Shown: positions 32,711-44,362 of the stretch, piece by piece
Layout of the letters: each line of letters begins with the position of its first letter
Numbering within the stretch: the stretch's first letter is position 1
Assembly (NCBI GenBank): GCA_015039315.1
Contig: WIDE01000113.1
Coordinates: 37,958 to 99,619, forward strand
DNA length: 61,662 bases
From: Clavulina sp. PMI_390
Taxonomy: Eukaryota > Basidiomycota > Agaricomycetes > Cantharellales > Hydnaceae
Direction: 5' to 3'
The notes under the pieces: model-generated
What the model was told of the DNA's origin: nothing
Seen by the model: the letters and a program-made list of their open reading frames with translations, nothing else
Databases searched by the model: none
Translations under genes and position numbers: made by a program

Positions 32711-35700
32711 ATGTCAGCGTCGATACCAGCGTCGTATGTGAGTCTACATACACCTGGTGTTCCCAAAGAACACCTCATCCATGCAGAGATCGTTGCTGTC
32801 ACATCAGCAATGCGCAAGAATGCGCGCTGGTCCAGCACATCTACTTATGCATATGCCAGGAACGCTGCAAAGCTGAATGGGAGCTCGATGGCGCTTTATC
32901 GGAATGGCGCTGGAGCTGCCGTTGGTGGCGGAGGTGCTGGCGGAATGGGCGCTGGGACATCACGACGTGAACCACCAAGAGAATCTGACCTTATGACTGC
33001 GTTCGACAGCCTGAAGCGGGATGTCAGCCGGATCGAAGGTATGTGTGCGAGTCCATCCCGTCGTGACACGACGAATGCAGCTACACCAGTAGACCTCTGA
33101 TTTCTTCGTTCATTCATTCATGCAAGATGTATCCGAGCTTCCTCTCCCAACACTTCTTAACCCATTCATCGACCTCCTCCGCTCGTCTTTTTGTACTGGG
33201 CCTATCGCTGTGGCTGTCCTCTCTGCCATCCGTACGTTCTTCACCTACGAGCTCATTACCCCCAGCGGTGTGGATATCAAGCCGGCGCTTGTTGAGCTCA
33301 GCGATGCACTTGCACGCCTACGGTTTGAGGCCAGTGACCCTGCGTCCGATGAAGTTGTCTCCCTGCAATTACTCAAGGTCATCGAGCTGATGATGTGCTC
33401 GCCTGTGGGTGCATCACTAGGAGACGTTGAAGTTTGTGAGCTGTTGGAATCAGTGTTGACTATCTGCTGTCAAATGCGAAGAGCAGGTCAGTATCATCCT
33501 CAACTTGATGCTAAACTGTGCGTTTGTCCGCCACTGCTAACGGTTCTTATCAAACCGTCTCTCTGCACCTTGCTTGTCAACAGAGGTTTTGCGTCGTTCC
33601 GCAGAAGTCACCATGCATACTATAGTGCGTGTCGTCTCTGCACGTCTTGGAGATCTCGATCCCAAAGAGGCAGAAGATCAATTGGAGCGCGATGAAGAGG
33701 CAGAGCGTATCCGAACAGAAGGCACGGAAGGCGCCATCGAGGCATCTGCAGCCTCTGATACTGTCGACAGCCCAGAATCAGGGGCAACTCGGCCGAGAAG
33801 AGATACGGATGCCAATATAGCAATGACCGGCACAAGCACACCCGCTCCGACGAATAATAACACAAGTACGTTGATGGATCGTTTCCGACCAACTGGCATT
33901 GATGACCTCACGATGCATACCCCCCAACAAATTTCCTAATCTAGATCTACGCCCCTTCGGTCTTCTGTCCGTCCGCGAGCTTCTTCGGGTCGTCGTCAAT
34001 CTCCTCGATCCCACCGACCCCGCCCACACTGACTCCATCCGACTCACCGCCCTTGGGATCATCACTGCCTCACTTACTATCTGTCTCCCTCACCTCGCTG
34101 CCTTCAAGCGCTCTCTCCTTCCCATCATCACCGATTCCTGCTGCAAGTACCTATTCCAGCTAGTTGCCTCTGCTGATGAAATCCAGTCCGGAGGGGCTGC
34201 AAACCATCATATGAGCATGCTAATCCTGGAACGGAGTTTGAGGGTGATTGGGATGTTGATAGGTGAAGAGAGCCTCCGAAGCTGCATGAAGTTGCAGGTG
34301 GAGCTTTTCTTGAGCTTCGTGATGGACCGCTTGGCGCCTCCTCCTGCGCCCGCCACCGCTCTCAACGGTGGTGCCCCCAACCTGCAGCTGGGTGTAGGTG
34401 GTGGTAAAGGCGGACACGCGCCCAAGGCTTCTAACCTTGGCCGTGCCAAGTCACCAACACCCGGTCCAGACGTGCCGTCTCGTTCATCCATGACCCTCTC
34501 TACCGCAGGTGCGCCGGAGGGAGAAGATGAGGACGCTGCAGCTTCCGAAGCGGGGTCTTCGAACGCCCCGCCAAGACTTGGCGTTCTACCAGCACGTGGA
34601 GAGACTCGTGAGCTGCTTATGGAGGCGCTTGTCCACATTGCAGTACGCCAGCCGTCGTTTGTCCCTGATTTGTGGGTCAACTACGACTGCGATCTCAACT
34701 GCGAAGATGTGTTTGATAAGCTGGTCAAGTTTTTGACTACTGTGAGTGAGATTACCTCAGTTGTAACGTGCTGGCTTCCTGACTCACTGTTTCTCATCCA
34801 TCAGGACGCAGGGGCCGTGCCCAACTATACTTCGCAGCTAATGTCATTGGACCTCTTGCTTTCACTCGTGAATCACATGGCGTCGCGAGCCGAAAATGTG
34901 AGTTCTACCTGCTCGCCTCTTCTAAATCCGTTTGTTATCGTCCCCACTAACGACATTTCTGTCATATTGCCCTCCTGCGTGGACCTAACTATTTAGCCCC
35001 CACCTGAAGATCAAGTATGCTTATCTGCAGCCCATCGCGGCAATCTGTTTTATGTTCTGCAACTCAATCGATCATCACTTGTAGAAACTCCCCCAAACAT
35101 CCGAAATGCTCGCTCTCAAAGAACAAAAGAAGCTCCTCCTTGCGGGTACAGCGCGGTTCAACGTGAAGCCCAAAAAGGGACTTACCTTCCTTGAAGAGAA
35201 GGGCCTCCTCACTACCGCCAAAGCATCGAACGGAACCGGCGAGTCAAGAAATAAGAGCCTGGCAACATTCTTGAAGAAGTCTCCGAGGCTGGACAAGAAA
35301 TTGCTTGGGGAGTATATCTCAAGGACAGAGAATGCAGATGTGCTACGAGAATTTATAGGGCTCTACGATTTCCGTGGGGTGAGTCGTCAATAATTGCTCT
35401 TTGAACGAGGTTGCTTTCAATAAACAATGGAAACTGATCATATGCTCAACCACCAGAAATCCGTTGCTGACGCACTAAGAGAGCTGCTTGAGTCGTTCCG
35501 GTTACCTGGAGAGGCCCAACAAATTGATCGTATTACATCGACATTTGCAGAATGCTTCTTTGCTACAGGTCCAGGTACGAAACTTTGTTGCCTTCTCCTC
35601 ACGCCATTGCGACCTTGGAGCTGCACCTCTCAATTTTCCACTCCCATTATCATTTTAGAGGAGATCAAAACACAGGACGCTGTATACGTTCTCGCCTTCG

Positions 35701-38700
35701 CGGTGATTATGCTAAATACAGACCAGCATAGTCCCAATATCCGGGTGCGTACACATCTTCCAGCATTAGATGGTTTTCTTTCTTGATAATTTTATTCTTA
35801 GAAACGCATGACTTTTGAAGATTTCCAGCGGAATCTGCGCGGCGTCAATGGAACCGTCGATTTTGAACCCGAGTACTTGGTAAGTTGTCCTCCATGATAT
35901 GGCACATCTCACTCGCTCACAACACCCATGCCCCAAAGAGAGGGATCTTCGACAGCATCAAGAAGCGGGAGATTATCATGCCTCAAGAGCACACCGGCCA
36001 GGCTGGCTTCGACTATGCGTGGAAAGAGCTCATGAACCGATCGCAGTCATCAGGTGAGCGTTCGTTGCGTGCTCGATATCTCATTCTCGTTGACTTCTGT
36101 ATGCGTCCCTGACCCTAACGCCCCGATTAGAACCTCTTATGACTTGCAACACAGCTCGCTTTGATGAGACAATCTTCAAACTCACCTGGCGATCGATCGT
36201 AAACGCCATCGCCAACGCTTTCACCACTTTTGATGATGAGCTCGTTGTGCAAGATGTCATTGCTGGCTTCAGGCAATGTGCCACGCTTGCAGCAAAATTC
36301 CAGCTCCCAGAAGTATTTGACTTCCTTGTGAGCTCGTTGTCTCGCGCGACGGGCTTGTTAGGCGACAACAATTCGAATATCACTCCGGGCTTGACCAACT
36401 TCCCGATTGTAGAGGTGGACACACAGAAAGTTACCGTATCTCCTTTGTCGATTCGCTTGGGTACAAGCTTTAGGGGCCAAATGGCTGCAGTTGTGCTCTT
36501 CACTATTGCTAATGGGAACGGGACCGCGATTCGTGATGGCTGGGCTCAGGTATTTGTCCGCCGGCCACAGAACTCGCCACCAATTCAACTGACCGATACC
36601 GGAGTAGATCTTCAGCATGTTCCAAACATTATTCTTGCACTCGTTACTACCAGCTAAGATGGTACAAGCAGAGGACTTCCTGGGCGGGGCATCAACAATC
36701 CCCCTCCAGGGTAACGCTTCGTCTCCTGTCGTTACCACTGGGCGCAACGATGGCGGCTTATTGTTTACGCTGTCGTCATATTTGATGACACCGTACGCAC
36801 AGGAAGCGGCTGTACCTGAAGTCACGGATCGTGATATCGAAAGCACCATGAGTGCTATTGACTGCATTGCAGCATGCCGATTAGATGAGCTTTATCTCCA
36901 AATCCCGTGAGTTCTCGGATTGCAATCTATATTTCCGACAAGCTCTCTGACCTCCCCCCCATCTTGACAGTCAACTGGATGTCCGCTCTCTTGTCTCATC
37001 AATCAAGGCTCTAGTCGAGCTCGCCGACCGCCGCACGCTCCAGCCGCTTCAATTAGAATACGAAGAGGAAGATGATCGGTCACAACGAAATTCTCGACCT
37101 CTTCCATATGACCCGTCGTCCGTGTTCCTTTTGGAGACCATGATCAGCCTAACGCTGCGTACTGAAGATAAAATTGAAGACATCTGGTGCGCTCAATTTG
37201 GACCGTCGCCGCACCTGACACTCCAATAATGCCGATTCGTCATCCTTGCAGGCCTGTTGTGTTCCCTCATATCAGCTCCGTGCTTTCTTCAGCGCCCCGG
37301 TTCAGTGTACTGCTAATCGAACGGGCAGTAGTGGGTCTGCTTAGAGTCACCCTAATCCTCGCTGCGAAGGTCTGTAGCATTAATGCCATACGGCCATTCT
37401 CAACGCTCACGCGCAGTCCCCAATAGCCAAATCTTCGCGATCAACTCTATATCGCCCTCGATCTCCTGAACGGATTACCAGCGACGACTTTGAGCGCAGT
37501 TGCTGAACAACTCGTAGCGGGCCTATCGCTGCTCATCAAGGAGCACCGCGATGCCATTAGGTGGGTATATATTGTTTCTATTATGCGGTCCCGCATAACT
37601 AATCGACCACATCGTCTATCAAGTTCCCCAACAGAATGGAGTCTTGTCTTTGCACTCGTTCGAGTGGCTGCCCCGCATTACGTGGCCAGCAAACCTGCCT
37701 TTGCTCTCGTGTCCGAAATTGTTTCTCAAACTACGCAGAACCCTGCCTCATGGACTGATAGTCTTGCGGGACTGGTTGCTATACTTGAAGAGTTTTCCAT
37801 TGTACCAAGCAGGGCACTAATGAATCGCAACCCACGGAGGCAGAACCAAGCCCAAGAGGCTGTATCACTACAGTACGTACCCATGGTACACCTTAAGACT
37901 GCAGCCGAGGCTCAAATATTTGGCACTACAGACAAGGAAATCTTGAACGTGGAGTTCAAGCGATCGATCACATTTGGTCACTACGTGCTGCTGTCCCCGC
38001 CTGGATTGAGAAATCATCTAATCCACCCATGGAAGGTTTGCGAATTTCGTTTACACTGGACTCTGTATATTAATTGGTCTCTCTCAGCTTGGAAGTCGGG
38101 CTGGAATTTTGTCCTCCTTGCTCTTGGTCGTCAATCTTCAGCGCTGAGCCCAGAAATCCGCCACGCCTCCATCAATAACCTCCAGCGGATTCTTCTCGGC
38201 CCTCAACTCCTCCAACAACCTGACGTCGTCGACCCCGCACACGTCTTCTTCAATGTAGTATTCCCAATGTTAGATGATGTACTGAGCCCGGAACTCGATG
38301 AGCACAGAGGCAAAAGAGAGTTGTTAGAAACCAGATTGAGGGCGTCAACTCTCTTGTGCAAATCTTTCTTACAGCTCGAGGTTGGAGCTCCGTCAGCACA
38401 CGCATCCAAGCTTCGAGAGATCTGGCTCATACTGCTCGACTTTATGGAGCGTTTGATGATGAGTGGCGGGAGGCAGGATCAACTCGTGAGTGGCTCCACC
38501 TAGCCTTTCAATACAGAAACTCAACTCATGATTTTTTCGGGTGCGCCAGTACGAAGCGGTCCCAGAGTCGCTCAAGAATGTTATCCTGGTAATGAACGCA
38601 TCCGACATTCTGGTCCATCCTCCCCCCATGACCAACGACACGGCGGCCCCACCTGCATCTGGGCAGGAGGATGAGCGTGTCGTCCTTTGGAACGAAACTC

Positions 38701-38828
38701 AGGATCGGCTGGAAGGCTTCCTTCCAGGTTTGCTTCATGACCTTCTCCCTCCTCCACCGTCACCCGCCCCTACAGAGCAGACGGTGCTGCCAAATACGGA
38801 AGAGGCTCCGGTTCCAGCCCAGTCTTAA
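32711..38828 (+). CDS. GEA2: GBF1/Gea-type Golgi Arf guanine-nucleotide exchange factor
   Basis: Large Arf-GEF that loads GTP on Arf1 at the Golgi for COPI traffic; about 1,500-1,600 aa in some 20 exons (first exons 32711-33038 and from 33127). N-terminal DCB region (FFTYELITP, RFEASDPASDEVV, MCSPVGASLGDVEVCELLES, LRRSAEVTMHTIVRVVSARL) and the Gea/GBF1 block FGLLSVRELLRVVVNLLDP. The HUS box is VNYDCDLNCEDVFDKLVKFL. The Sec7 domain spans about 35,100-36,000, with the catalytic glutamic finger in SFRLPGEAQQIDR and the MLNTDQHSPN motif. HDS domains follow, and the tail is Pro-rich. An 18-nt microexon (34997-35014, PPPEDQ) lies before the Sec7 domain. Subfamily choice (GBF1/Gea rather than BIG/Sec7) rests on the DCB block; the symbol could equally be GEA1. 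Confidence 0.9.
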
Positions 38829-40004
38829 TTTCAACTTTGCTCGTCGCGCTCTTATTCTATTACTCAAAGGCTCATGAGGTCAGCAGTTCAAATGCATAAA
38901 AGAGTCGGTCACAGATCCCACATGTATCGTCAGTGCATGTGTTGTGAAACAAAAGTAATACCCTTCAACATCCCATACGCCTAAAACCATCTTATTCAAT
39001 ACAAACTGTTCATAATGACTCATATCAATCACGAAATAGGATGTTTAAGCTTATTTTCTCAGCCTCTGGCTCGCTGACGCACCTCCAAGCAGGATACGAC
39101 ATGTGTTGGAACATAGATATTGGAACTGGCGAAGACCCAACTGGATCACAAACATCTTAAAAGCTGTCCATAGATCAGTCTCCGACGACGACGAGAGCAG
39201 GGGGTGGAGAGCCCGAAAAATCGTATAGTTATAAACCCGTATGGGATGCTATAAGAGCGATCAAGAAAGGAGAAAAACAGGGTCCCCGTCCGTCCCAGGT
39301 CGCATCAAAACCCAGTGGGAAAGCGTGCCATGGTCCGTGCCATGTATCTAAAGACGGTTTGTATAAACCGCGGTGAGAAATAAAATGATGCACCCTACAA
39401 ATCATGAGGAGAGATCGAGGTAAAGAAACTAGGGTTTGGATGAGAAATATTAGAGCCTCATGTCAGAATGATTGTAGCAGCGGAAAAAAGCCTCGAAAAC
39501 GCGTACGTACCACAGGCTCTAGTATCCGCCATAATGCATGTCGATCAAGCTTGATGAATAATCGAGTGATCAGAAACAGGCCCCGGGTCCCAGAGTGGGA
39601 AAGTGAAGACATACTTTTGCTGCGGAATTTTGCCAACAAAACATGAGCGACCGCGTCTCATGAAGAGTACAGCTATGGAATAACTAAATTTCAAATGAAA
39701 ATATCGTGAGATGCTACTTGAGCGAAGAGCAAAGCTACGAGAGGATAAGTTACGGACGGTAAGGAGCCCCATCAATATTAAAGCTGGAAATACGATGGTC
39801 AAAGGGGAAGGAGGCAGAAAAAAATGTGGTGAAAACTCGCCTGGAAATCAAACGGATAAACAAGCGGTGATGTGAGAGCCACAACCGGCGCCCTTTGCCC
39901 CCAGCCTTGCCCCGGGTTCCCGTCCTCGATACATACACCTGGCGTCTACACTCCACAGCGGACGAATCATCACCAAGTGGGGATTTTCGCGGAAAGCGGT
40001 AGCG

Positions 40005-40080
40005 CGCCGTCAAAGGATCATGGCCGATACTTGTTCGAGACAAGTCCCACGAAAACCCGACAGCAGCAGGCACACCACAA
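40005..40080 (+). repeat. 76-bp direct repeat, copy 1
   Basis: Starts CGCCGTCAAAGGATCATGG and includes GACAAGTCCCAC. It matches 40364-40439 with roughly 80% identity and one compensating indel; offset 359 bp. Confidence 0.75.
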
Positions 40081-40363
40081 TCGCTAAAAACGGTACCCAG
40101 GTGGCGACTCAGTCGCGTCTGTGGGGAGAGCGATATAAGGTGCCGAAAGGGATGGTAGGGGTGACGTGATCGAGGCAGAGAGCCCAGCTGGACTCCCACG
40201 AGTTGTGGAGGGGGAAGCATGAGCAAGAAGATGAGGTGAGATCGACGACCCCTCCCTTGGTACCCGCCCCTCGCCACCAGATACCCTCGTTTCCCATGGC
40301 ACAAATACGTCACTGCGATCGAGTGGGGTAGAGCTCCAGGTCGATCCACCCAGAGGCAGGGCC

Positions 40364-40439
40364 CGCCGTCAAATGGATTATGGACGGTGCTTGTTCAAGA
40401 CAAGTCCCACAAACCACGACAGCAGGAAGCACACTGCAA
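40364..40439 (+). repeat. 76-bp direct repeat, copy 2
   Basis: Starts CGCCGTCAAATGGATTATGG and includes GACAAGTCCCAC. Diverged copy of 40005-40080. Confidence 0.75.
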
Positions 40440-41561
40440 CGGTTTCTCACGACCAGGAAGGCCACCCCGAGCCGTCAGGAGAGGCATTAGTGCGAGAGAC
40501 GATCGGGTCGATGTAGGGACGAGGTCGGGCGAGCTCGTAAGAGGCGTAGGACGCGAGAGCCTGCTTCCTAAGCAACTCAGTCTAGCGTCAACGCGCCGCT
40601 TCACCTTATAGACGCGTCGATAGAGGCCGAAAGACTCACACAAAGCTACGATCGCGACCTAGGTGTCCAACAACATCGGCACCCTGGTCATCATCCTCGC
40701 ATCCTACTATCGATACCTTGGGTGAACATGCGCACGACGCGTCAGGAAGAGACAACATACCTTAGGCGTCACCTCATTAGACAAGAAGAGAGAAGGGGGG
40801 AGATGAGCGAACAAAGGAGGGCTCGATGCTTGAGCTCTTGGCATTTATAGAATAAGTGTGTCATCACGTGCCGATTCGGAGCCTCCAATAGAGCTAATTC
40901 AGAGATCTGTGGGGAAACCGGCATTCCAGAAAGCACAAACCAATTTGTGATTTGCCAGGTGTGATCTGGAGGCCGCACAATCCATATCACATCCCCATCG
41001 GTCCTTAGAGGCAAAGTTGAAGGGTGGAACCCGGCTATAAGGTTTGTTTTCGGTTGCGAAGCCTGTTTATATGTTTGGTGCTGTTGAGGAAAACATAAAA
41101 AACAAATGCTTGACATGGGCAATATTCTGGCTGCCCTGCACCATTGGGCTGCTTTGATGAGCAGAATTGCCATCTCATACGACGTTCTGGGTTGTATAAG
41201 CAGAGAATCGGTCGAGATAAAGTTATATTTGGCAGGTAATCGGGCGAGTAGACGGAAACTCGAAACTCCACATAGAAGGCTAGAGATCGTAGCAACAAAT
41301 CTCGCACACAATAGCATGTCTTGGGCCTCAAAAACTTGAGTTTATAAAGTGCCCGACTTCCCCGCCGTATGGGGTACTCATTGTAGCGCTCCAGAGACTC
41401 CTCAGGATGTTTGTTGCAGGCAGCCCTTTCTTATTCAGCTTGTGGTTAAATATAGTACATCGGGGCAATTTGTGCTTAGGCTACGACTTAATCGCTTGGG
41501 ACGATAAAGAGACTGTCCTCAGTCGAAATGTCTCCGGTAACAAGCAAGTTCTTGAACTTTA

Positions 41562-43603
41562 CTACGCAGGTGCACGATTGATTACCAATCGCTGCCTCGC
41601 CACCTCAGAGACGACTCCCATCAGGGCTGTGGCTGCCATGGCGCTTCCCACGAATACAGTAATCCCTATAACAGTTACAAGGTAGGTCAGGCAGGAAACA
41701 ACTCAACTGCATGACTTCGACGGTTTGAACATACCAGTGAACCCATATCCACCCCATCCCCCTGGCCCGGCGGTCAGAGTTGCTCCTGCCGCTTTCTTTG
41801 GATGCAGCGCAGCAGCAATTAGGGGCCCTACGATGGCTGGGATCGCTTTGACTGCTCCAAAACCCATCATCACATCAGAAGCAGGTCGGTTGGCTATATT
41901 TGCGAAGAGAAAATTTTAATCAGGCTCCGCAAGAGGTATAGAAGATAACAAACCAGCAATTGAAGTCGCGGCTTGCATCCACGTAGACGAAAATCCTCCA
42001 GCCTGCAAGTACAGTTAATTAGACATGTCTCTCAGTACGCAAGGTCGGTGAATCAGAACTCACGATAGAAGCAAACCCAACAGTGAAAATAAAAACCGTG
42101 GTCAAATCATGGGCAAATCCCCATAGGGCGTATGCGAGAATTGAAGTAACAAGGCCCGAAAAGAATACAACGCCCGTGAAGGGGCGTCTCTCGCACCAGA
42201 CACCAAACATTATTTGACCTGTAGACATTCTTCTATAACCAAGAAGACAATAAAGTATGATATGTCACTCACCGACCACACTAGCGAGGTTGTATACAGA
42301 TAGAGCGATCGTTCCATCCATTCTCGAGAAGCCCAAGGTTGTTGCGTATGATGGAATGTACTAATACGCGTAGTCCAAGAAGGAACAGGTTGAGCAATCA
42401 AGTGTAGCAGTGACGTTCAATAGCTGTAAATACCAAAGAGACACAAAACATCCCAAGGCCCTGAAGGATAATGGTTACTGCCTATGAAACATTACAGAGC
42501 AGGGCGAGTCAGTACAGCCATCGGAACCAATTGCTGAGCGGGGCTCGGTGCGGACCATGATGATAAACATTGGTGCCTTCATAAAACTCATATCCATGGG
42601 AACGATCGGACCCATTTGAACGGTAGGAGCGATAGGAAGGCGAGGTTTGATGCCCAAAATGCAAACGCCACCAAACACTAGCAAGAATCCACTCCAAATG
42701 CGCAATGTCCAGCGGAAATCAAGCCGTTCGAGAAGTGAATTCATAACGATCGGGAATACTGCACCACCGAGGGGCATCCCCGCAAAGACTAGAGAGGCGG
42801 CGAGGGAGCGGCGCTAGACGGCGAGTTAGTTTTTTGGTGGGCAACCGAAACTAATCCTCACCTCGGAGAACCATTCTGGAAGCTATGAGATAATCAAGCA
42901 CCGAATGTATCATTTTTGGCATATTGAAAAAAAGAAAACAACGCCTTGCTCACCCAAATAATATATGGTGAGTACAAAAATCCGCCAGCAGCCCCATAGA
43001 TGACTCCTTGCAATATAATTAATTGCCATATCTATTATCACAAATCTCAGTCGCTGACGGCAGCCAGATCACAGATCAAAGAATCGTACCTGGGTGGCGA
43101 AGCTCGAAAGAAAAATTGCGAGAGCAGAGATACCAAGGCAAACCCACATTGCATGTCGGAGATATCGGGCATATCGTCGAGCGAGGAGAACCACAAGGAT
43201 CCCTTCAGCATATTGTAAAGATAAATTGATAGTCCCAACAGCATTCACAGCGGCTGATAATAATATGTGCGTTAGTCGAGCCTCTCGCTGATCACGGGAT
43301 GGGAGGTAAACGAACCTTCAGACGCGTCCTTGAATTCATGAGTCAAGTACCAGTCTTGAAAAATACCAAAGCTATTGGACATTTTGAGGATGATGAGCCA
43401 AGCAACAAACTCGAGAGATCCTGTACGAACCATAGAGGGAAGCCCCAAACGATCAGCTCAAGGCCGCATGCAGCGACGACGAATAGCCAAGCATGAAACC
43501 CTCGATCGGCTGGGTGAAGAGCGACTGCAACTTCCTCATTGTTAGTCTCTGATGTAGTATGGCTGAACGCTCGGAGCTCGATATCGGTTTCAGTGGTACT
43601 CAT
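41562..43603 (-). CDS. MFS transporter, monocarboxylate-porter-like (paralogue A)
   Basis: Twelve-helix major facilitator of the plasma membrane, closest by eye to fungal MCT/Mch-type transporters; substrate unknown. It starts MSTTETDIELRAF and ends INRAPA. Landmarks are the N-terminal cytosolic stretch, helix 1 (GFHAWLFVVAACGLELIVWG), a short intron inside the TGG/TTC codons (~54 nt), then FGIFQDWYLTHEF. The MCT-like PLGGAVFPIVMNSLLE block, RWTLRIWSGFLLVFGG and KPRLP loop, the CERRPFTGVVFFSGL helix and a conserved last exon (ITVFVGSAMAATALMG) follow. Roughly ten exons. It lies in tandem with paralogue B, same strand, 760 bp apart, with the same splice sites. Confidence 0.85.
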
Positions 43604-44362
43604 AGTGGGGGGAAGTGGGAGAAAGGTGAGGGTGTAATCGAAAACCGAGATGACTCAAAAGTGGCCCAGTTGTGGGAATTGACCACAGCGGCTCCGGGCT
43701 TACTGAGATCTGACGATGTGGAAATGACTGCTGAGAGAATCAGAAGGCACTTTGAATGGGGTCACGAGTTGAGCCTCTGTCGGCCGGCTCGCCAAAAAAT
43801 ACATTCCGTGCTGAGGACGTCATTGACAATTTGACGTGCGATATCTTCGTGTCGGAGCTGGCTGAAAAGCAGCATATTCGCCGTTTCTGCACCAAAGGGT
43901 CAATCTAATTCAATCAAGACATTCTAAGTTAGTTCGGTAAGTGAGCGCCAAAAGTGACAGGAAGGGTCGGAGCAAAACACGCCGTCACACGTGACTTTGG
44001 TAGACCTCCACCAGAGCGAGAAAACCCAAAATCCTCGTTTTACTTTGTGAATCATTATTGATCTCAGCAAGCTGGGGCAGATGTGCGTCTCAAAATGAAG
44101 AAATCATTCTTGCCTCGAGGAAGACCGGGGTCTCTATGCTTTATGATTCTTGTCGCAATATTGCGAGTCCTGTCTGGTGCCTTATTTACTTTGGTAATGA
44201 AAAAACATGTCTTAAACATCAAAATAGCTCCACGATAGCACAGATTCAAGGTATCCACATTCGCATTGATATCTGTATACTCGAGCCAGTAGATCTTGAT
44301 GTCTCGGGGATCTCCAACTTTATCGCTAAACTGCAAGCCACGCGGGTTGATAACCTTGACCT
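43604..44362. promoter_or_regulatory. Intergenic: promoter of MFS A, 3' flank of MFS B
   Basis: No gene. The first ~80 bp upstream of the MFS A start resemble the sequence upstream of MFS B (shared GTGGGAATTGA), so the promoter was duplicated with the gene. Confidence 0.4.

Larger units (their letters stand above)
38829..41561. other. Gene-poor stretch
   Basis: About 2.7 kb with no supported gene. It contains the 76-bp direct repeat pair listed separately. Minus-strand ORFs of 199 and 182 codons (39750-40349, 40769-41317) have no domain, no paralogue and unusual composition (many Arg, Ser, Pro), so I do not call them. Confidence 0.4.

Noticed and set aside
39750..40349. 199-codon minus-strand ORF
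   Set aside because: Arg/Ser/Pro-rich, spans one copy of the 76-bp repeat, no domain or splice partners.
40769..41317. 182-codon minus-strand ORF
   Set aside because: No recognisable domain and no paralogue. It could be real, but I cannot support it.
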